Counted from the first letter of the stretch, positions 1 to 9,542 are shown. The stretch is DNA of 46,823 nucleotides from Spirochaetota bacterium (GCA_016935915.1 JAFGQB010000077.1:1-46823); one strand, 5' to 3'. The notes: a model not told the origin generated them from the letters alone. A program made the numbers and translations.

Positions 1-83
1 GAAGCAATGACTTGTAATTTCAATGAATGAGGCGGCATCTCATGAAATTTCTTAGGTTAATCCCTTATTCGACATTCGACCTA
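1..83. repeat. MITE family A, right half of copy 1 (cut by window edge)
   Basis: Positions 1-80 match 8775-8854 at 78 of 80 bases; the two differences are G/A changes near position 31-34. The segment ends in TTATTCGACATTCGAC, the right terminal inverted repeat of the complete copy at 8693-8855, followed by C and a TA dinucleotide. The left half lies outside the window. The remaining 255 bases up to the next gene are A+T-rich with no recognisable gene. Confidence 0.85.
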
Positions 84-338
84 ATTATATTAAATTTGAT
101 ATCAATATAATTTTTTTATGTATATATAACTTTCTTTTTTATTCTTTGCAATGATTTTTATATAAAATTTATATAAAATAAATTTTATAATTTTTAAATA
201 TTTTAAATGAAAAGTGAAAATATTTAATTTCTGTTTTATATTAGACAAAAAAGTGATTTTGTGATAATTTTTAAAATGAAATAATTTAATTATACATTAT
301 GATATTAAAAAATAGAGTAAATTTTTAAGGAGCATAAA

Positions 339-1397
339 TTGAGCAAAAAAGCGCTTATTACCGGTATTACTGGACAGGATGGTTCATATCTTGCTGAATT
401 ATTATTGGATAAAGGTTATGAAGTACATGGCATGGTAAGAAGATCCAGTTTGATAAATACCCATAGGATTGATCATTTATATAAAGATCCTCATTATAAA
501 AATGTAAGGCTTTTCCTGCATTACGGGGATCTTACTGATTCTACAAATATAATCAGACTCATACAGCAGATAAAGCCTGATGAAATATATAACCTTGCGG
601 CAATGAGTCATGTTAAAGTGTCCTTTGATACACCTGAATATACAGGAAATGCGGATGCATTGGGTACATTGAGATTTCTTGAAGCAATAAGGCTTTTAGG
701 ATTTGAAAAAAAGACAAAATTTTATCAGGCTTCAACAAGTGAACTATATGGGAAAGTGGTTGAAACACCGCAAAAGGAATCAACGCCGTTTTATCCCAGA
801 TCCCCATATGGAGTTTCTAAAATTTACGGTTACTGGATAACTGTCAATTACAGAGAAGCTTATGGAATTTTTGCTTGCAACGGAATATTATTCAATCATG
901 AGTCACCGAGAAGAGGAGAGACTTTTGTTACACGTAAAATTACAATGGCTGCTTCCAGGATAAAAGCAGGATTGCAGGATAAACTTTATCTGGGTAATTT
1001 AGATGCAAAAAGAGATTGGGGTTATGCAAAGGATTATGTTGAAGCAATGTGGCTCATGCTTCAGCTTGATAAACCTGAAGATTTTGTCATTGCAACAGGG
1101 GAAAATCATTCTGTTAAAGAATTTACAGAACTTGCTTTTAATGAGTTGAATATCGAACTGGTATGGAAAGGCAAAGGTTCTGATGAAAAGGGATATGATT
1201 CAAAAAACAATAAATGTCTTGTGGAGATTGATAAAAGGTATTTCAGACCGACTGAGGTTGACTTCCTTTTAGGTGATCCGGATAAAGCAAAAAAAATTTT
1301 AGGATGGAATGCTAAAACTTCATTTAAAGAGCTGGTTAAAATGATGGTACAAGCAGATTATGAAATTGTCAGAAAAAAAAAGCAGCATAACTATTGA
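339..1397 (+). CDS. gmd: GDP-mannose 4,6-dehydratase
   Basis: Converts GDP-D-mannose to GDP-4-keto-6-deoxy-D-mannose, the cytosolic precursor of GDP-fucose, GDP-rhamnose or GDP-perosamine for surface glycans. The 352-residue protein is full length for the family. It has the Rossmann motif TGITGQDG near residue 8, the catalytic STSELYG segment, the YGVSK (YxxxK) motif and the family signature NHESPRRGE. Translation starts at TTG: AAGGAG at 327-332 lies six bases upstream and no in-frame ATG fits better. No second-step enzyme (GDP-fucose synthase or perosamine transaminase) is next to it, so the final sugar cannot be told. It appears to be a single-gene unit. Confidence 0.95.
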   Translation: MSKKALITGITGQDGSYLAELLLDKGYEVHGMVRRSSLINTHRIDHLYKDPHYKNVRLFLHYGDLTDSTNIIRLIQQIKPDEIYNLAAMSHVKVSFDTPEYTGNADALGTLRFLEAIRLLGFEKKTKFYQASTSELYGKVVETPQKESTPFYPRSPYGVSKIYGYWITVNYREAYGIFACNGILFNHESPRRGETFVTRKITMAASRIKAGLQDKLYLGNLDAKRDWGYAKDYVEAMWLMLQLDKPEDFVIATGENHSVKEFTELAFNELNIELVWKGKGSDEKGYDSKNNKCLVEIDKRYFRPTEVDFLLGDPDKAKKILGWNAKTSFKELVKMMVQADYEIVRKKKQHNY

Positions 1398-1503
1398 AAT
1401 GTTTTTATATAATTATTAAATATAATAATAAAACTTGGAACATTGAGATTTCAGATTTTTATGCAATTTTTAAGGGAAATATGATAAAATTCTATGATAT
1501 TTG

Positions 1504-1512
1504 TGTTATAAT
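1504..1512 (+). promoter_or_regulatory. extended -10 promoter for the YhcH-type gene
   Basis: TGTTATAAT is a perfect extended -10 (TGn-TATAAT) about 58 bases before the downstream ATG. No good -35 is present at 17 bases, as is usual for extended -10 promoters. Confidence 0.5.
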
Positions 1513-1576
1513 AGGTTAAAATTTTAATTATTTGTGAATTGAAATTCAACCATTAAATATTTATAAGGAGTTTAGG

Positions 1577-2047
1577 ATGATCATTGATCATATTGACAAT
1601 TATAAAAAATATAACCTTGGCAAGGCATGGGAAGATGCATTTGAGTATTTTAAAAACTTTAATACAAATAGCGAACCGAAAAGATATGATATTTCAGGTG
1701 ATGATATTTTTCTTCTTTTGGTGTCTTATTATTCCAAACCCGAACAAGAAGCTAAACTTGAATCTCACATGAAGTATATCGATATTCAGATAGGACTTGA
1801 GGGCAGGGAGATAATTAAATGGCAGAATGCCTACAAATTAAAACCCAACACTGTTTATAACAAAGAGAATGATATTATTTTTTATGACAATCCTGACATT
1901 ATTTTTAATTCTACAATTTTACATTCCGGAATATTTGCTGTATTTTTTCCGCAGGATGCACATATTCCTGGAATAATGGTTAATGATAAACCTGAACCTG
2001 TCAAAAAAGCTGTAATCAAGATTAAGCTTGATTTAATTGATATATAA
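1577..2047 (+). CDS. YhcH/YjgK/YiaL family protein (TabA-like)
   Basis: A 156-residue protein of the cupin-fold YhcH/YjgK/YiaL family (DUF386), whose members act on or sense sugar derivatives such as sialic acid intermediates; the reaction is known for few of them. Supporting motifs are HMKYIDIQ (family HxxYIDIQ, metal/substrate site), FYDNPD, and FFPQDAHIPG near residue 123, which is the hallmark FxPxDxHxPG metal-binding motif. An AAGGAG Shine-Dalgarno lies just before the ATG. No sugar catabolic genes flank it, so the substrate is not predictable. It is transcribed alone, between gmd and the phosphate regulon. Confidence 0.85.
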   Translation: MIIDHIDNYKKYNLGKAWEDAFEYFKNFNTNSEPKRYDISGDDIFLLLVSYYSKPEQEAKLESHMKYIDIQIGLEGREIIKWQNAYKLKPNTVYNKENDIIFYDNPDIIFNSTILHSGIFAVFFPQDAHIPGIMVNDKPEPVKKAVIKIKLDLIDI

Positions 2048-2115
2048 ATTGAATTATATAATTTTTATATGTTGAAATTGAAATTTGAATTATAAATTTA
2101 AAAATATTTAAAAAA

Positions 2116-2132
2116 TTAACATAAAATTAACA
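2116..2132 (+). promoter_or_regulatory. Pho box upstream of phoB
   Basis: Two TTAACA hexamers at 2116-2121 and 2127-2132 are spaced exactly 11 bases apart. This matches the direct-repeat Pho box bound by PhoB/PhoP-type regulators. A TATAAA/TAAAAT -10 candidate follows at 2135-2142, which would place the transcript start only a few bases before the ATG at 2154, where no Shine-Dalgarno is visible. It suggests autoregulation. Confidence 0.7.
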
Positions 2133-2153
2133 ATTATAAAATAGAAAAATATT

Positions 2154-2846
2154 ATGAATAAATATATTGCGGTAGTTGATGACGAAAAGGATATAGCCGA
2201 TCTTGTATGTCATCAATTGAAAAAAAACAATTATAAAACAAACAATTTTTTAAACGGCAGAGATTTTCTGGACTCTTTAAACAGAAATCTGCCTGATCTT
2301 GTAGTTTTAGACATTATGCTTCCAGGGATTGACGGTATAGAAATTTGTAAATTATTAAAGAACAATCCAGAATATATGAATATTAAAGTAATCATGCTTA
2401 CTGCAAAGCAGGATGTGATTGACAAGGTTATCGGTCTTGAGATTGGCGCTGATGATTATGTGACCAAACCGTTTTCGCCAAGAGAACTTGCTGCAAGGGT
2501 AAAAGCTGTATTAAGAAGATGGAATGAAAATGAGGATGAGATTCAAAATAAGATAGATAATATAAATGAAGAGATATTCATTGATCATAATAAACATGAA
2601 GTTTATGATAAAAACGGTGGTAAAATAGTACTTACATCAACAGAGTTTAAAATATTGACAATTTTATTAAAAAAAAGAGGATGGGTTTTTTCAAGGGAAA
2701 AGCTTCTTGACCAGCTTTGGGGCAAAGACAAGTATGTCATTGACAGAACAATTGATGTACATATTAAAAATTTAAGGGAAAAATTGGGTGAAACCGGCAA
2801 ATTAATTTTAAATATAAGAGGTATAGGGTACAAACTTGAAAATTAA
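2154..2846 (+). CDS. phoB: phosphate regulon response regulator, OmpR family
   Basis: DNA-binding response regulator of 230 residues. The receiver domain (about 1-120) has acidic residues D9/D10, phospho-acceptor D53 in VVLDIML, the switch threonine in MLTAKQD and the lysine in YVTKPFSP. The C-terminal OmpR winged helix (about 130-230) ends with the DRTIDVHIKNLREKLG recognition segment. It is assigned to phosphate control because it overlaps the sensor kinase gene by 11 bases, heads the pst genes, and has a Pho box in its own promoter. The start has no Shine-Dalgarno and probably a very short leader. Confidence 0.92.
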   Translation: MNKYIAVVDDEKDIADLVCHQLKKNNYKTNNFLNGRDFLDSLNRNLPDLVVLDIMLPGIDGIEICKLLKNNPEYMNIKVIMLTAKQDVIDKVIGLEIGADDYVTKPFSPRELAARVKAVLRRWNENEDEIQNKIDNINEEIFIDHNKHEVYDKNGGKIVLTSTEFKILTILLKKRGWVFSREKLLDQLWGKDKYVIDRTIDVHIKNLREKLGETGKLILNIRGIGYKLEN

Positions 2847-4566
2847 AAGAAATACTATTTTTTCATATCTTATCAGAAATTATTTTATTCTTATTTTTTT
2901 ATCAATTATTTCAGCTTTAGTATTTTCATATTTTGCAATCAAAGACATTTACTTAGATGCATTAAATGAGGATGCTGAAACAGATCTTATACTTTTAAAT
3001 GAATCCCTGAATGAGAATATAATTGAAAATTATGAACTGTTGAATTTAAAGATTAAAGATATCTCGTTAAAAATAAAGAAAAGAATTACAGTAATCAAAA
3101 AAGACGGTTCTGTTATTGCTGATTCTGAACAGGATTATAAAACAATGGATAACCATATTAATAGAAAGGAAATTGCCGAAGCATTAATTCAAAATAAGGC
3201 ATATTCTATAAGATATTCAACAACATTAAAAATGGATATGATTTATACAGCAGCAATGTTTAAAATAAATGACATTTATTATATATTAAGAATAAGCAGA
3301 ACAGTAAAGAATAATGAAAAAATGCTTAATTATTTTAAAAAAAATATATTTATAACAGGGCTTTTGCTTATTATTATTATGACATTTTTCGTTTATTATT
3401 TTTCAAGAAAGATTTCTGTACCTGTTATAAAAATATCAGAATTGTCAAAAAAAGCTTCATCAGGAATCCTTGATGAAACAATATATTTTGATAAATCCCT
3501 TTATGAAATTATGAGCTTAAGTGAAAATTTTAATATTATGACAGCCTCGTTAAATGAAAGGATCAATGAATTAAAGACTGAAAAAGAGGAGATCAATGCA
3601 ATAATAAGTTCTGTTAAAGAAGGTATAATGGTTGTAAACAATGAAGGCAGGATTATAAGATATAACGATAGTCTAATAAAACTCTTTAACAGAGAGGATA
3701 TTGATAATAAATTTTACTGGGAAGTAATCAGAGATAATGAATTGAATGATTATATAAAAAATTTTAAAAAGAACAACAAAAATAAAATAAAAGAAATAGA
3801 ATATAATAATAAAATATTATTCTGCAGCATGAATCATATTGAGTATAATAAAACTTATATTTTTATTTTTTATGATGCAACTGAAATAAAAAATCTTGAA
3901 ATAATAAAAAAGGATTTCATATCAAATGTTTCCCACGAGCTTCGCACACCCCTAACTGCAATAAGAGGATATATTGAAACTTTGATGGAAGAGGAAACTG
4001 ATAAGTCAAAGATCAAATATTATAAAATAATTGAAAGACATGCGAAAAGATTGATCTTTATTATCAATGATCTCTTATCATTATCGAAGCTTGAGGAACA
4101 AAAAGATCAAAAAATGGTCATTGAAGAGATAAAGCTGAAGAAGTTTTTTAAACATCTGAAAATTTTATTCCAAGACAGTTTAAGTAAAAAAGATTTAAAG
4201 TTGAATATAAAATTGAATATAGAAATTATCAAAAGTGATATGTTTATGCTTGAACAGATATTTATTAATTTAATCGATAATGCAATAAAATATACAGATA
4301 AAGGAAAGATTAAAATAACGGCGGATGAAAATGCAGATAGTTATATATTAAAAGTTAAAGATACTGGCATAGGCATACCTGAAAAGGATATTGACAGGAT
4401 ATTTGAGAGGTTTTATGTAGCCGATAAATCAAGGAGCAGAAAATCTGTAGGCAGCGGACTGGGTCTTGCAATAGTAAAGCATAATGTGCTTCAATTGAAC
4501 GGAACAATTGATGTCAGGTCTGTACCCGGAGAAGGTTCAGTATTTGTAATGAAATTTCCAAAATAA
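2836..4566 (+). CDS. phoR: phosphate regulon sensor histidine kinase
   Basis: Membrane sensor kinase of 576 residues that phosphorylates the preceding regulator. The order is TM1 (about 12-34), an extracytoplasmic region of about 135 residues, TM2 (about 171-189), HAMP, a PAS domain (about 250-345), a HisKA box with phospho-acceptor H367 in SNVSHELRTP, and an HATPase_c domain with the N box (NLIDNAIKY), the G1 box (DTGIGIP) and the G2 box (GSGLGLAIV). The TM-PAS-HisKA layout is that of PhoR. It starts at TTG inside the end of phoB, so the two are translationally coupled. The periplasmic region is longer than in Escherichia coli PhoR and resembles the Gram-positive type. Confidence 0.92.
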   Translation: MKIKRNTIFSYLIRNYFILIFLSIISALVFSYFAIKDIYLDALNEDAETDLILLNESLNENIIENYELLNLKIKDISLKIKKRITVIKKDGSVIADSEQDYKTMDNHINRKEIAEALIQNKAYSIRYSTTLKMDMIYTAAMFKINDIYYILRISRTVKNNEKMLNYFKKNIFITGLLLIIIMTFFVYYFSRKISVPVIKISELSKKASSGILDETIYFDKSLYEIMSLSENFNIMTASLNERINELKTEKEEINAIISSVKEGIMVVNNEGRIIRYNDSLIKLFNREDIDNKFYWEVIRDNELNDYIKNFKKNNKNKIKEIEYNNKILFCSMNHIEYNKTYIFIFYDATEIKNLEIIKKDFISNVSHELRTPLTAIRGYIETLMEEETDKSKIKYYKIIERHAKRLIFIINDLLSLSKLEEQKDQKMVIEEIKLKKFFKHLKILFQDSLSKKDLKLNIKLNIEIIKSDMFMLEQIFINLIDNAIKYTDKGKIKITADENADSYILKVKDTGIGIPEKDIDRIFERFYVADKSRSRKSVGSGLGLAIVKHNVLQLNGTIDVRSVPGEGSVFVMKFPK

Positions 4567-4574
4567 TACAAATC

Positions 4575-4591
4575 TTAACACAATCTTAACA
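4575..4591 (+). promoter_or_regulatory. Pho box upstream of pstS
   Basis: TTAACA occurs at 4575-4580 and again at 4586-4591, with the same 11-base period as the box before phoB and C before each hexamer. A TATATT -10 candidate follows at 4599-4604. It probably drives pstS-pstC-pstA-pstB-phoU under phosphate starvation. Confidence 0.72.
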
Positions 4592-4656
4592 AATTAATTA
4601 TATTGAATTAATATATTAAAATTATACTTGAATAAATAAATTTTAGGAGATTTAAT

Positions 4657-5484
4657 ATGATTAAACAATTAAAAAAAATTTTTATTTATTCTGGAGCTTT
4701 TTCATTATTGTTTTTATCGGTTTCGTGTGAAAAAGGTAAAAATATATCGATCACCGGATCTACTACGGTATTACCAATCGCTCAGAGTTGTGCTGAATAT
4801 TATATGTACAATATTGATAAAAAGGCTAAAATTACAGTAAGCGGAGGTGGTTCAGGTGTTGGAATAGCCGCAATAATTGACGGTAAAGCGGATATAGGCA
4901 GCTCTTCTCGAAAAATAAAAGAAGAAGAAATAAATAATGCAAAAAACAAGGGAGTAAATGTCAATGAAATTATAATTGCTTTGGACGGGATTGCAGTTAT
5001 AGTGAATAATGGCGTTAATTTAACTAATCTTACAATGGAAGAGCTCAAAGGAATTTACAACGGATCAGTAAATAATTGGAAACAGGTAGGTGGAGAGGAT
5101 AAACAGATCATTGTTGTATCAAGAGATACATCAAGCGGAACTTATGGTTCGTTTATAGAGATGGTTCTTCATAAAGACAAATTGAGATCCGATGCTATGA
5201 TGGTAAGTTCTAACCAGGCAATGGCAACAACTGTTTCGCAGACACCCTTCAGCATTGGTTATATTGGATTGGGATTTTTAAACTCTTCAAAAATAAAAGC
5301 TTTAAAGATCAATGAGGTTGAAGCATCAGAGTCAAATATAAAAAATAATACTTATCCAATATCAAGAACATTACAAATGTATATAAACGGCAATCCTCAG
5401 GGTGATATTAAAAAATTTTTAGACTTTATTTTATCAAAAAAGGGTCAGGAACTGATAGAAGAGTCAGGGTATATTAAGTTATAG
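4657..5484 (+). CDS. pstS: phosphate ABC transporter, phosphate-binding lipoprotein
   Basis: Periplasmic high-affinity phosphate-binding protein of 275 residues. It has a signal peptide ending in the lipobox LSVSC, so it should be lipid-anchored. The mature part contains the PstS phosphate-site segments ITGSTTVLPIAQ, SGGGSGVG, GSSSRKI and RDTSSGT. AGGAG precedes the ATG by a normal distance. First gene of the transport operon and directly downstream of a Pho box. It is somewhat shorter than the E. coli protein and closer to the 270-290-residue lipoprotein form of Firmicutes and spirochaetes. Confidence 0.95.
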   Translation: MIKQLKKIFIYSGAFSLLFLSVSCEKGKNISITGSTTVLPIAQSCAEYYMYNIDKKAKITVSGGGSGVGIAAIIDGKADIGSSSRKIKEEEINNAKNKGVNVNEIIIALDGIAVIVNNGVNLTNLTMEELKGIYNGSVNNWKQVGGEDKQIIVVSRDTSSGTYGSFIEMVLHKDKLRSDAMMVSSNQAMATTVSQTPFSIGYIGLGFLNSSKIKALKINEVEASESNIKNNTYPISRTLQMYINGNPQGDIKKFLDFILSKKGQELIEESGYIKL

Positions 5485-5506
5485 GGTATAAAGGTATAGT
5501 TTTAAA

Positions 5507-6400
5507 ATGAAGAAACATTCGGTTAAAAAAACAAATGATACTGTTTTTTATATAATAATAACTTTAGCCAGTGTTTCTTCTGTCTTTATTTTATTTGGTA
5601 TAATTTTAAGCATATTTTCACAGGGATTGAAGCTTTTTAATAGTTACAATTTTCTGGATTTTATTACAGGATTAAATTGGTATCCTGTATATGATCCGCC
5701 AGATTTTGGCATACTGCCAATTATTGCAGGTTCTTTGCTTATTACTTCATTGACAATCATAATTGCAGTTCCTTTCAGTATAGCTACAGCTGTTTATATT
5801 TCGGAAATAGCAAAGCCTCACGAAAAAGAGATATTAAAACCTGTTATTGAAGTTCTGGCAAGCATTCCTTCGGTAATTTACGGGTTATTCGGAATGGCTG
5901 TTTTTGCTCCATTTATCCAAAAATTGTTAAATCTAAAAACAGGTTTTAATGCTTTTACAGCATCAATAATTTTAGGAATAATGATAATACCTATAATTTC
6001 AAGTATTTCTGAAGATGCAATTAATGCAGTGCCCATGAACCTAAGGGAAGCTTCATATGCCCTTGGAGCAACAAAATGGGAAACAATATTTAAAGTTGTT
6101 TTACCTGCTGCAAAATCAGGTATAATAACAAGTGTAATATTAGGCATAGGAAGAGCAATAGGAGAGACGATGGTAGTCCTTATGGTAGCAGGCAATTCGG
6201 CTGTTATACCTAAAACAATTTTTGATTCAGTAAGACCTATGACTTCAACATTGGCAAGTGAAATGGGTGAAACGCCTGTAGGCAGCACTCATTATTATGC
6301 TTTATTTGCTATTGCTGCAGTTTTATTTGTTATAACTTTGATTCTAAATTTTATAATTGGACTTATTAGGGGATCATTAAAAACGAGGCATAATAATTAA
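5507..6400 (+). CDS. pstC: phosphate ABC transporter permease PstC
   Basis: Inner-membrane permease subunit of 297 residues with six predicted membrane segments, normal for the family. The EAA-type cytoplasmic loop [22 protein letters not shown], which docks on the ATPase, is clear, as is the conserved IGRAIGETM helix. It lies 22 bases after pstS and 1 base before pstA. The Shine-Dalgarno is poor (GGTATAG), so translation may depend on the upstream gene. Confidence 0.95.
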   Translation: MKKHSVKKTNDTVFYIIITLASVSSVFILFGIILSIFSQGLKLFNSYNFLDFITGLNWYPVYDPPDFGILPIIAGSLLITSLTIIIAVPFSIATAVYISEIAKPHEKEILKPVIEVLASIPSVIYGLFGMAVFAPFIQKLLNLKTGFNAFTASIILGIMIIPIISSISEDAINAVPMNLREASYALGATKWETIFKVVLPAAKSGIITSVILGIGRAIGETMVVLMVAGNSAVIPKTIFDSVRPMTSTLASEMGETPVGSTHYYALFAIAAVLFVITLILNFIIGLIRGSLKTRHNN

Positions 6401-6401
6401 A

Positions 6402-7268
6402 ATGAAAAATATAAGTGATAAAAGAAAATTGAGGAATTTACAGGGTATCATTCTTTTAAGGATAATTATTGCTGCAAACATATTCTTTTTGTTTTTATTT
6501 TTAGCTATGATTTTTCTTAAAGGTTATAAAGTGCTCTCTTTGTCATTTTTGTTTGAGTTCCCCAGACAGCATATGACTGAAGGTGGTATTTTTCCTGCAA
6601 TTATAGGAACGCTACTGCTGACTGTTATTTCTGTGATAATTGCAATGCCTTTAGGTATAAGCGGTAGTATATTTTTATCGGAATATGCAAGACCTCAATG
6701 GTTGGTTAAGATTATAAGACTGGCAATAAACACTTTAGCAGGAGTTCCCTCAATAGTTTACGGATTATTCGGAATGGCATTTTTTGTTTATTTTTTAAGA
6801 TTTAATGTTTCAATACTAGCAGGAGGCTGTACACTTGCTGTATTAATACTTCCAATAATCATAAATGCAGGTGAAGAAGCTATTAAAACTGTTCCCACGG
6901 ATATAAGGGAGGCATCTTATGCATTAGGTGCGACAAAAAGAGAAACGATCATAAAGATTGTACTTCCCTCTGCACTGCCCGGTATTTTAACAGGTGTAAT
7001 ATTAAGCATCGGTAGAGCGGCAGGTGAAACCGCTCCCATATTATTCACTGCCGGTACTTTTTACATGATAGGTCTTCCCGGATCATTATTTGATAAGTGT
7101 ATGGCTCTTCCTTATCAGATATATGCATTAATGACTGAAGGCACTCATCCTGAAAAACAGCATCCAATAGCATATGGAACAGCAATAGTACTGCTTGTTT
7201 TGATATTTATAATTAATTTTACAGCAGTCTTATTAAGATATAAGATTAGAAGGAATAGAAGATGGTAG
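6402..7268 (+). CDS. pstA: phosphate ABC transporter permease PstA
   Basis: Second permease subunit of the phosphate transporter, 288 residues with six membrane segments. It carries the same EAA-type loop ([21 protein letters not shown]) and the [15 protein letters not shown] motif typical of PstA rather than PstC. One base separates it from pstC, and its last codons overlap pstB by 7 bases, which points to tight translational coupling. Confidence 0.95.
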   Translation: MKNISDKRKLRNLQGIILLRIIIAANIFFLFLFLAMIFLKGYKVLSLSFLFEFPRQHMTEGGIFPAIIGTLLLTVISVIIAMPLGISGSIFLSEYARPQWLVKIIRLAINTLAGVPSIVYGLFGMAFFVYFLRFNVSILAGGCTLAVLILPIIINAGEEAIKTVPTDIREASYALGATKRETIIKIVLPSALPGILTGVILSIGRAAGETAPILFTAGTFYMIGLPGSLFDKCMALPYQIYALMTEGTHPEKQHPIAYGTAIVLLVLIFIINFTAVLLRYKIRRNRRW

Positions 7269-8014
7269 ATGTTCTTGTTGAAAATTTAAATTTATGGTTT
7301 GGGAATGCTCATATACTGAAAAATATAAGATTGGATATTTATGATAACAAAGTTACTGCGCTTATCGGTCCTTCTGGATGCGGAAAGTCGACATTGATAA
7401 GATGTTTTAACAGGATGAATGATTTTATCGAAAATGTTAAAATAGAGGGCAGGATATTGATTGATAATGAAGATATTTATAATGAAAAATCTGATGTGTT
7501 TGATTTAAGATCAAGGGTAGGCATGGTATTCCAGAAACCGAATCCTTTTCCTAAATCTATATATGAAAATCTCGTTTATGGATTAAAAATAAAAGGCATA
7601 AAGAAAAAGAGTGTTTTGGAGGAAAGAGCAGAAAAAAGCCTGAAACAGGCAGGATTATGGATAGAAGTGAAAGACAGGCTTCATTCTTCGGCTTTTTCAC
7701 TTTCAGGAGGTCAGCAGCAGAGACTCTGCATTGCAAGAGCATTAGCAACTGAGCCTGAGATACTGCTTCTGGACGAACCGACATCGGCACTTGATCCTAA
7801 ATCTTCAAATAAGATTGAGGAGCTTTTACTTGAGTTAAAGAACAGTGTGACAATAATTATTGTTACACATAATTTCAGCCAGGCTGGAAGGGTTTCGGAT
7901 TATACTGCTTTTTTATATTTGGGTGAAATTGTAGAATATGGTAAAACAGATAAATTATTTACAGTGCCCAAAGATAAAAGGACAGAGGAATTTCTTACAG
8001 GAAGATTTGGTTAA
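7262..8014 (+). CDS. pstB: phosphate ABC transporter ATP-binding protein
   Basis: Cytoplasmic ATPase of the Pst importer, 250 residues. It has a Walker [10 protein letters not shown], the PstB-type continuation [10 protein letters not shown], a Q-loop in [16 protein letters not shown], the signature [15 protein letters not shown], Walker [14 protein letters not shown] and the switch histidine in VTHNF. The start overlaps the pstA stop (ATGGTAG). phoU follows after 16 bases. Confidence 0.97.
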   Translation: MVDVLVENLNLWFGNAHILKNIRLDIYDNKVTALIGPSGCGKSTLIRCFNRMNDFIENVKIEGRILIDNEDIYNEKSDVFDLRSRVGMVFQKPNPFPKSIYENLVYGLKIKGIKKKSVLEERAEKSLKQAGLWIEVKDRLHSSAFSLSGGQQQRLCIARALATEPEILLLDEPTSALDPKSSNKIEELLLELKNSVTIIIVTHNFSQAGRVSDYTAFLYLGEIVEYGKTDKLFTVPKDKRTEEFLTGRFG

Positions 8015-8030
8015 GAGTAAGGAGAAAAAA

Positions 8031-8693
8031 ATGCAGAAAGAAAAAATTATTGAACTTAAAGAATTGATCATTACTCAAGCTAACAATGTAGAAAAAATGA
8101 TCTCTCATTGCATGGAAGGATTTTTTTCAAAAAACAAAAAGATATTGCTTAATGTTATTGAAAATGAAGAAATAAAGGTTAACAGTTTTGAAATTGATAT
8201 CGAAGAGTTGTACACTAGTATTCTTGCATTATATCAAACCGAAGCTAAAGAACTAAGAACCGTTTTAATGACTGCTAAAATGAATAATGACTTAGAAAGG
8301 ATTGCGGATCAATGTGTGAATATTGCAGAGAGTGCCTTGTTTTTAATAGACAAACCTGAATTAAATACAGCTATCGATTTTATAAAAATGTATGAAATAA
8401 TAAAAAAAATGATAGCTGACAGTATAACATCTTTTATTAATGAAGATATTGATACAGCAAAAAGCGTATGCATTCGTGATCAGGAAGTTGACGAACTGAA
8501 TGAAAAAAATATCAGGGATCTTATTTCATATATGTCACATGACAGCCGGTCAATCGAAAGGGCATATCATTTGATAAGAGTTTCACATAATCTTGAAAAG
8601 ATCGCAGATCTTGCAACCAATATTGCCGAAGAAACTGTATATATGGCTGAAGGCAGAGATATTAAACATTGCAAAGATATTAAGAATAAATAG
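8031..8693 (+). CDS. phoU: phosphate transport system regulator PhoU
   Basis: All-alpha regulator of 220 residues that couples Pst transporter state to PhoR signalling. Two three-helix repeats carry the metal-binding motifs ERIADQCVNIAE and EKIADLATNIAEE. The start at 8031 is chosen because AAGGAG lies at 8019-8024, six bases upstream; an in-frame extension back into pstB is unlikely. The stop codon is unusual: TAG at 8691-8693 is made of a target TA plus the first G of a MITE inserted there. Removing the element and one TA restores TAA at the same codon. Confidence 0.95.
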   Translation: MQKEKIIELKELIITQANNVEKMISHCMEGFFSKNKKILLNVIENEEIKVNSFEIDIEELYTSILALYQTEAKELRTVLMTAKMNNDLERIADQCVNIAESALFLIDKPELNTAIDFIKMYEIIKKMIADSITSFINEDIDTAKSVCIRDQEVDELNEKNIRDLISYMSHDSRSIERAYHLIRVSHNLEKIADLATNIAEETVYMAEGRDIKHCKDIKNK

Positions 8694-8855
8694 GTCGAAT
8701 TTCGAATAAAAATATAATAAACAGATAGTCTTTTAGACATTCTGTTTTTCTGTCATTGCGAAGGCTGAAAGCCTGAAGCAATGACTTGTAATTTCAATGA
8801 ATGAAGCAGCATCTCATGAAATTTCTTAGGTTAATCCCTTATTCGACATTCGACT
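8693..8855. mobile_element. MITE family A, complete copy 2 (IS630/Tc1-like, TA target)
   Basis: Short non-autonomous element with terminal inverted repeats. GTCGAATTTCGAATAA (8694-8709) pairs with TTATTCGACATTCGAC (8839-8854), one mismatch in 16, and TA lies just outside each end (8691-8692 and 8856-8857). Inside are an ACAGA/TCTGT hairpin (8721-8745) and a stronger stem, GTCATTGC (8752-8759) with GCAATGAC (8778-8785), enclosing GGCT/AGCC. The right 80 bases recur at the start of the window. TA flanks and lack of coding capacity fit a MITE mobilised by an IS630/Tc1-type transposase not seen here. It separates the convergent phoU and ribH and may act as a terminator. Confidence 0.75.
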
Positions 8856-8885
8856 TAAATAAATATTATTTTTATTTATTTATTC

Positions 8886-9350
8886 TTAAATACTGCTGAT
8901 GATATTGATCATCTCCAATGCAGTCATTGCTGCTTCAAAACCTTTATTACCGCTTTTTGCACCAGATCGATTCTCTGCCTGTTCAATTGTATCGGTTGTC
9001 AGTACTCCGAAAGATATTGGCATACCTGTGTCAATACTGATATTTGCTATTCCTTTTGATACTTCTGCAGCAACATAATCAAAATGCGGAGTATCGCCCC
9101 TGATAACTGCTCCGAGAGCGATTATCGCATCAACTTCTTTTTTTAATGCCAATTTTTTACAGATTACTGGTATTTCAAATGCTCCAGGCACTTTTATAAT
9201 TGTTATATCCTTTTCACTTACATCATGTCTTGCCAGACAATCCAGGGTTCCTTCCAAAAGTCTATCTGTCATAAATGAATTAAATCTTGATACAATAACA
9301 GCAAACTTTTTACCTTTCCCACTGAAATTTCCTTCAATAGTTTTGTACAT
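8886..9350 (-). CDS. ribH: 6,7-dimethyl-8-ribityllumazine synthase
   Basis: Penultimate riboflavin enzyme: condenses 5-amino-6-ribitylaminouracil with 3,4-dihydroxy-2-butanone 4-phosphate. The 154-residue length is typical. Family motifs are VSRFNSFMTDRLLEG at the N terminus, VPGAFEIP, ALGAVIRGDTPHFDYV (with the catalytic histidine in PHFDYV), GVLTTDTIEQA and the C-terminal GNKGFEAA. An AAGGAG precedes the ATG. It is the last gene of the rib operon, 192 bases after ribBA; that gap holds an imperfect palindrome of the family B type. Confidence 0.97.
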   Translation of the reverse strand: MYKTIEGNFSGKGKKFAVIVSRFNSFMTDRLLEGTLDCLARHDVSEKDITIIKVPGAFEIPVICKKLALKKEVDAIIALGAVIRGDTPHFDYVAAEVSKGIANISIDTGMPISFGVLTTDTIEQAENRSGAKSGNKGFEAAMTALEMINIISSI

Positions 9351-9417
9351 TTTTACTCCTTGTTCAAAATTATATTATTTGAAAAATTGAATTTCAGAAT
9401 ACAAAATATTATAAAGG

Positions 9418-9486
9418 AAACTACAGAGAACAAGGAGCGCACCGAAACTTTTTTAATTCTTACTCTATGTCCTCTGTGGTCAAAAT
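9418..9486. repeat. imperfect inverted repeat resembling family B
   Basis: An arm beginning CTACAGAGAACAAGGAG (from about 9420) is largely complementary to CTATGTCCTCTGTGG (ending about 9483). The ACCACAGAGGACA-type core recalls the arms of the repeats at 23984-24184 and 30318-30583. It lies between ribBA and ribH and could form a hairpin in the rib transcript. Confidence 0.4.
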
Positions 9487-9542
9487 TTATAAATATCATT
9501 TTATTCGAAATTCAAACTATTATTATTTTTAAACATAATTAC

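Noticed and set aside
5878-6288. A 136-codon frame antisense to pstC
   Set aside because: It is a shadow of the coding bias of pstC; no motif and no ribosome-binding site.
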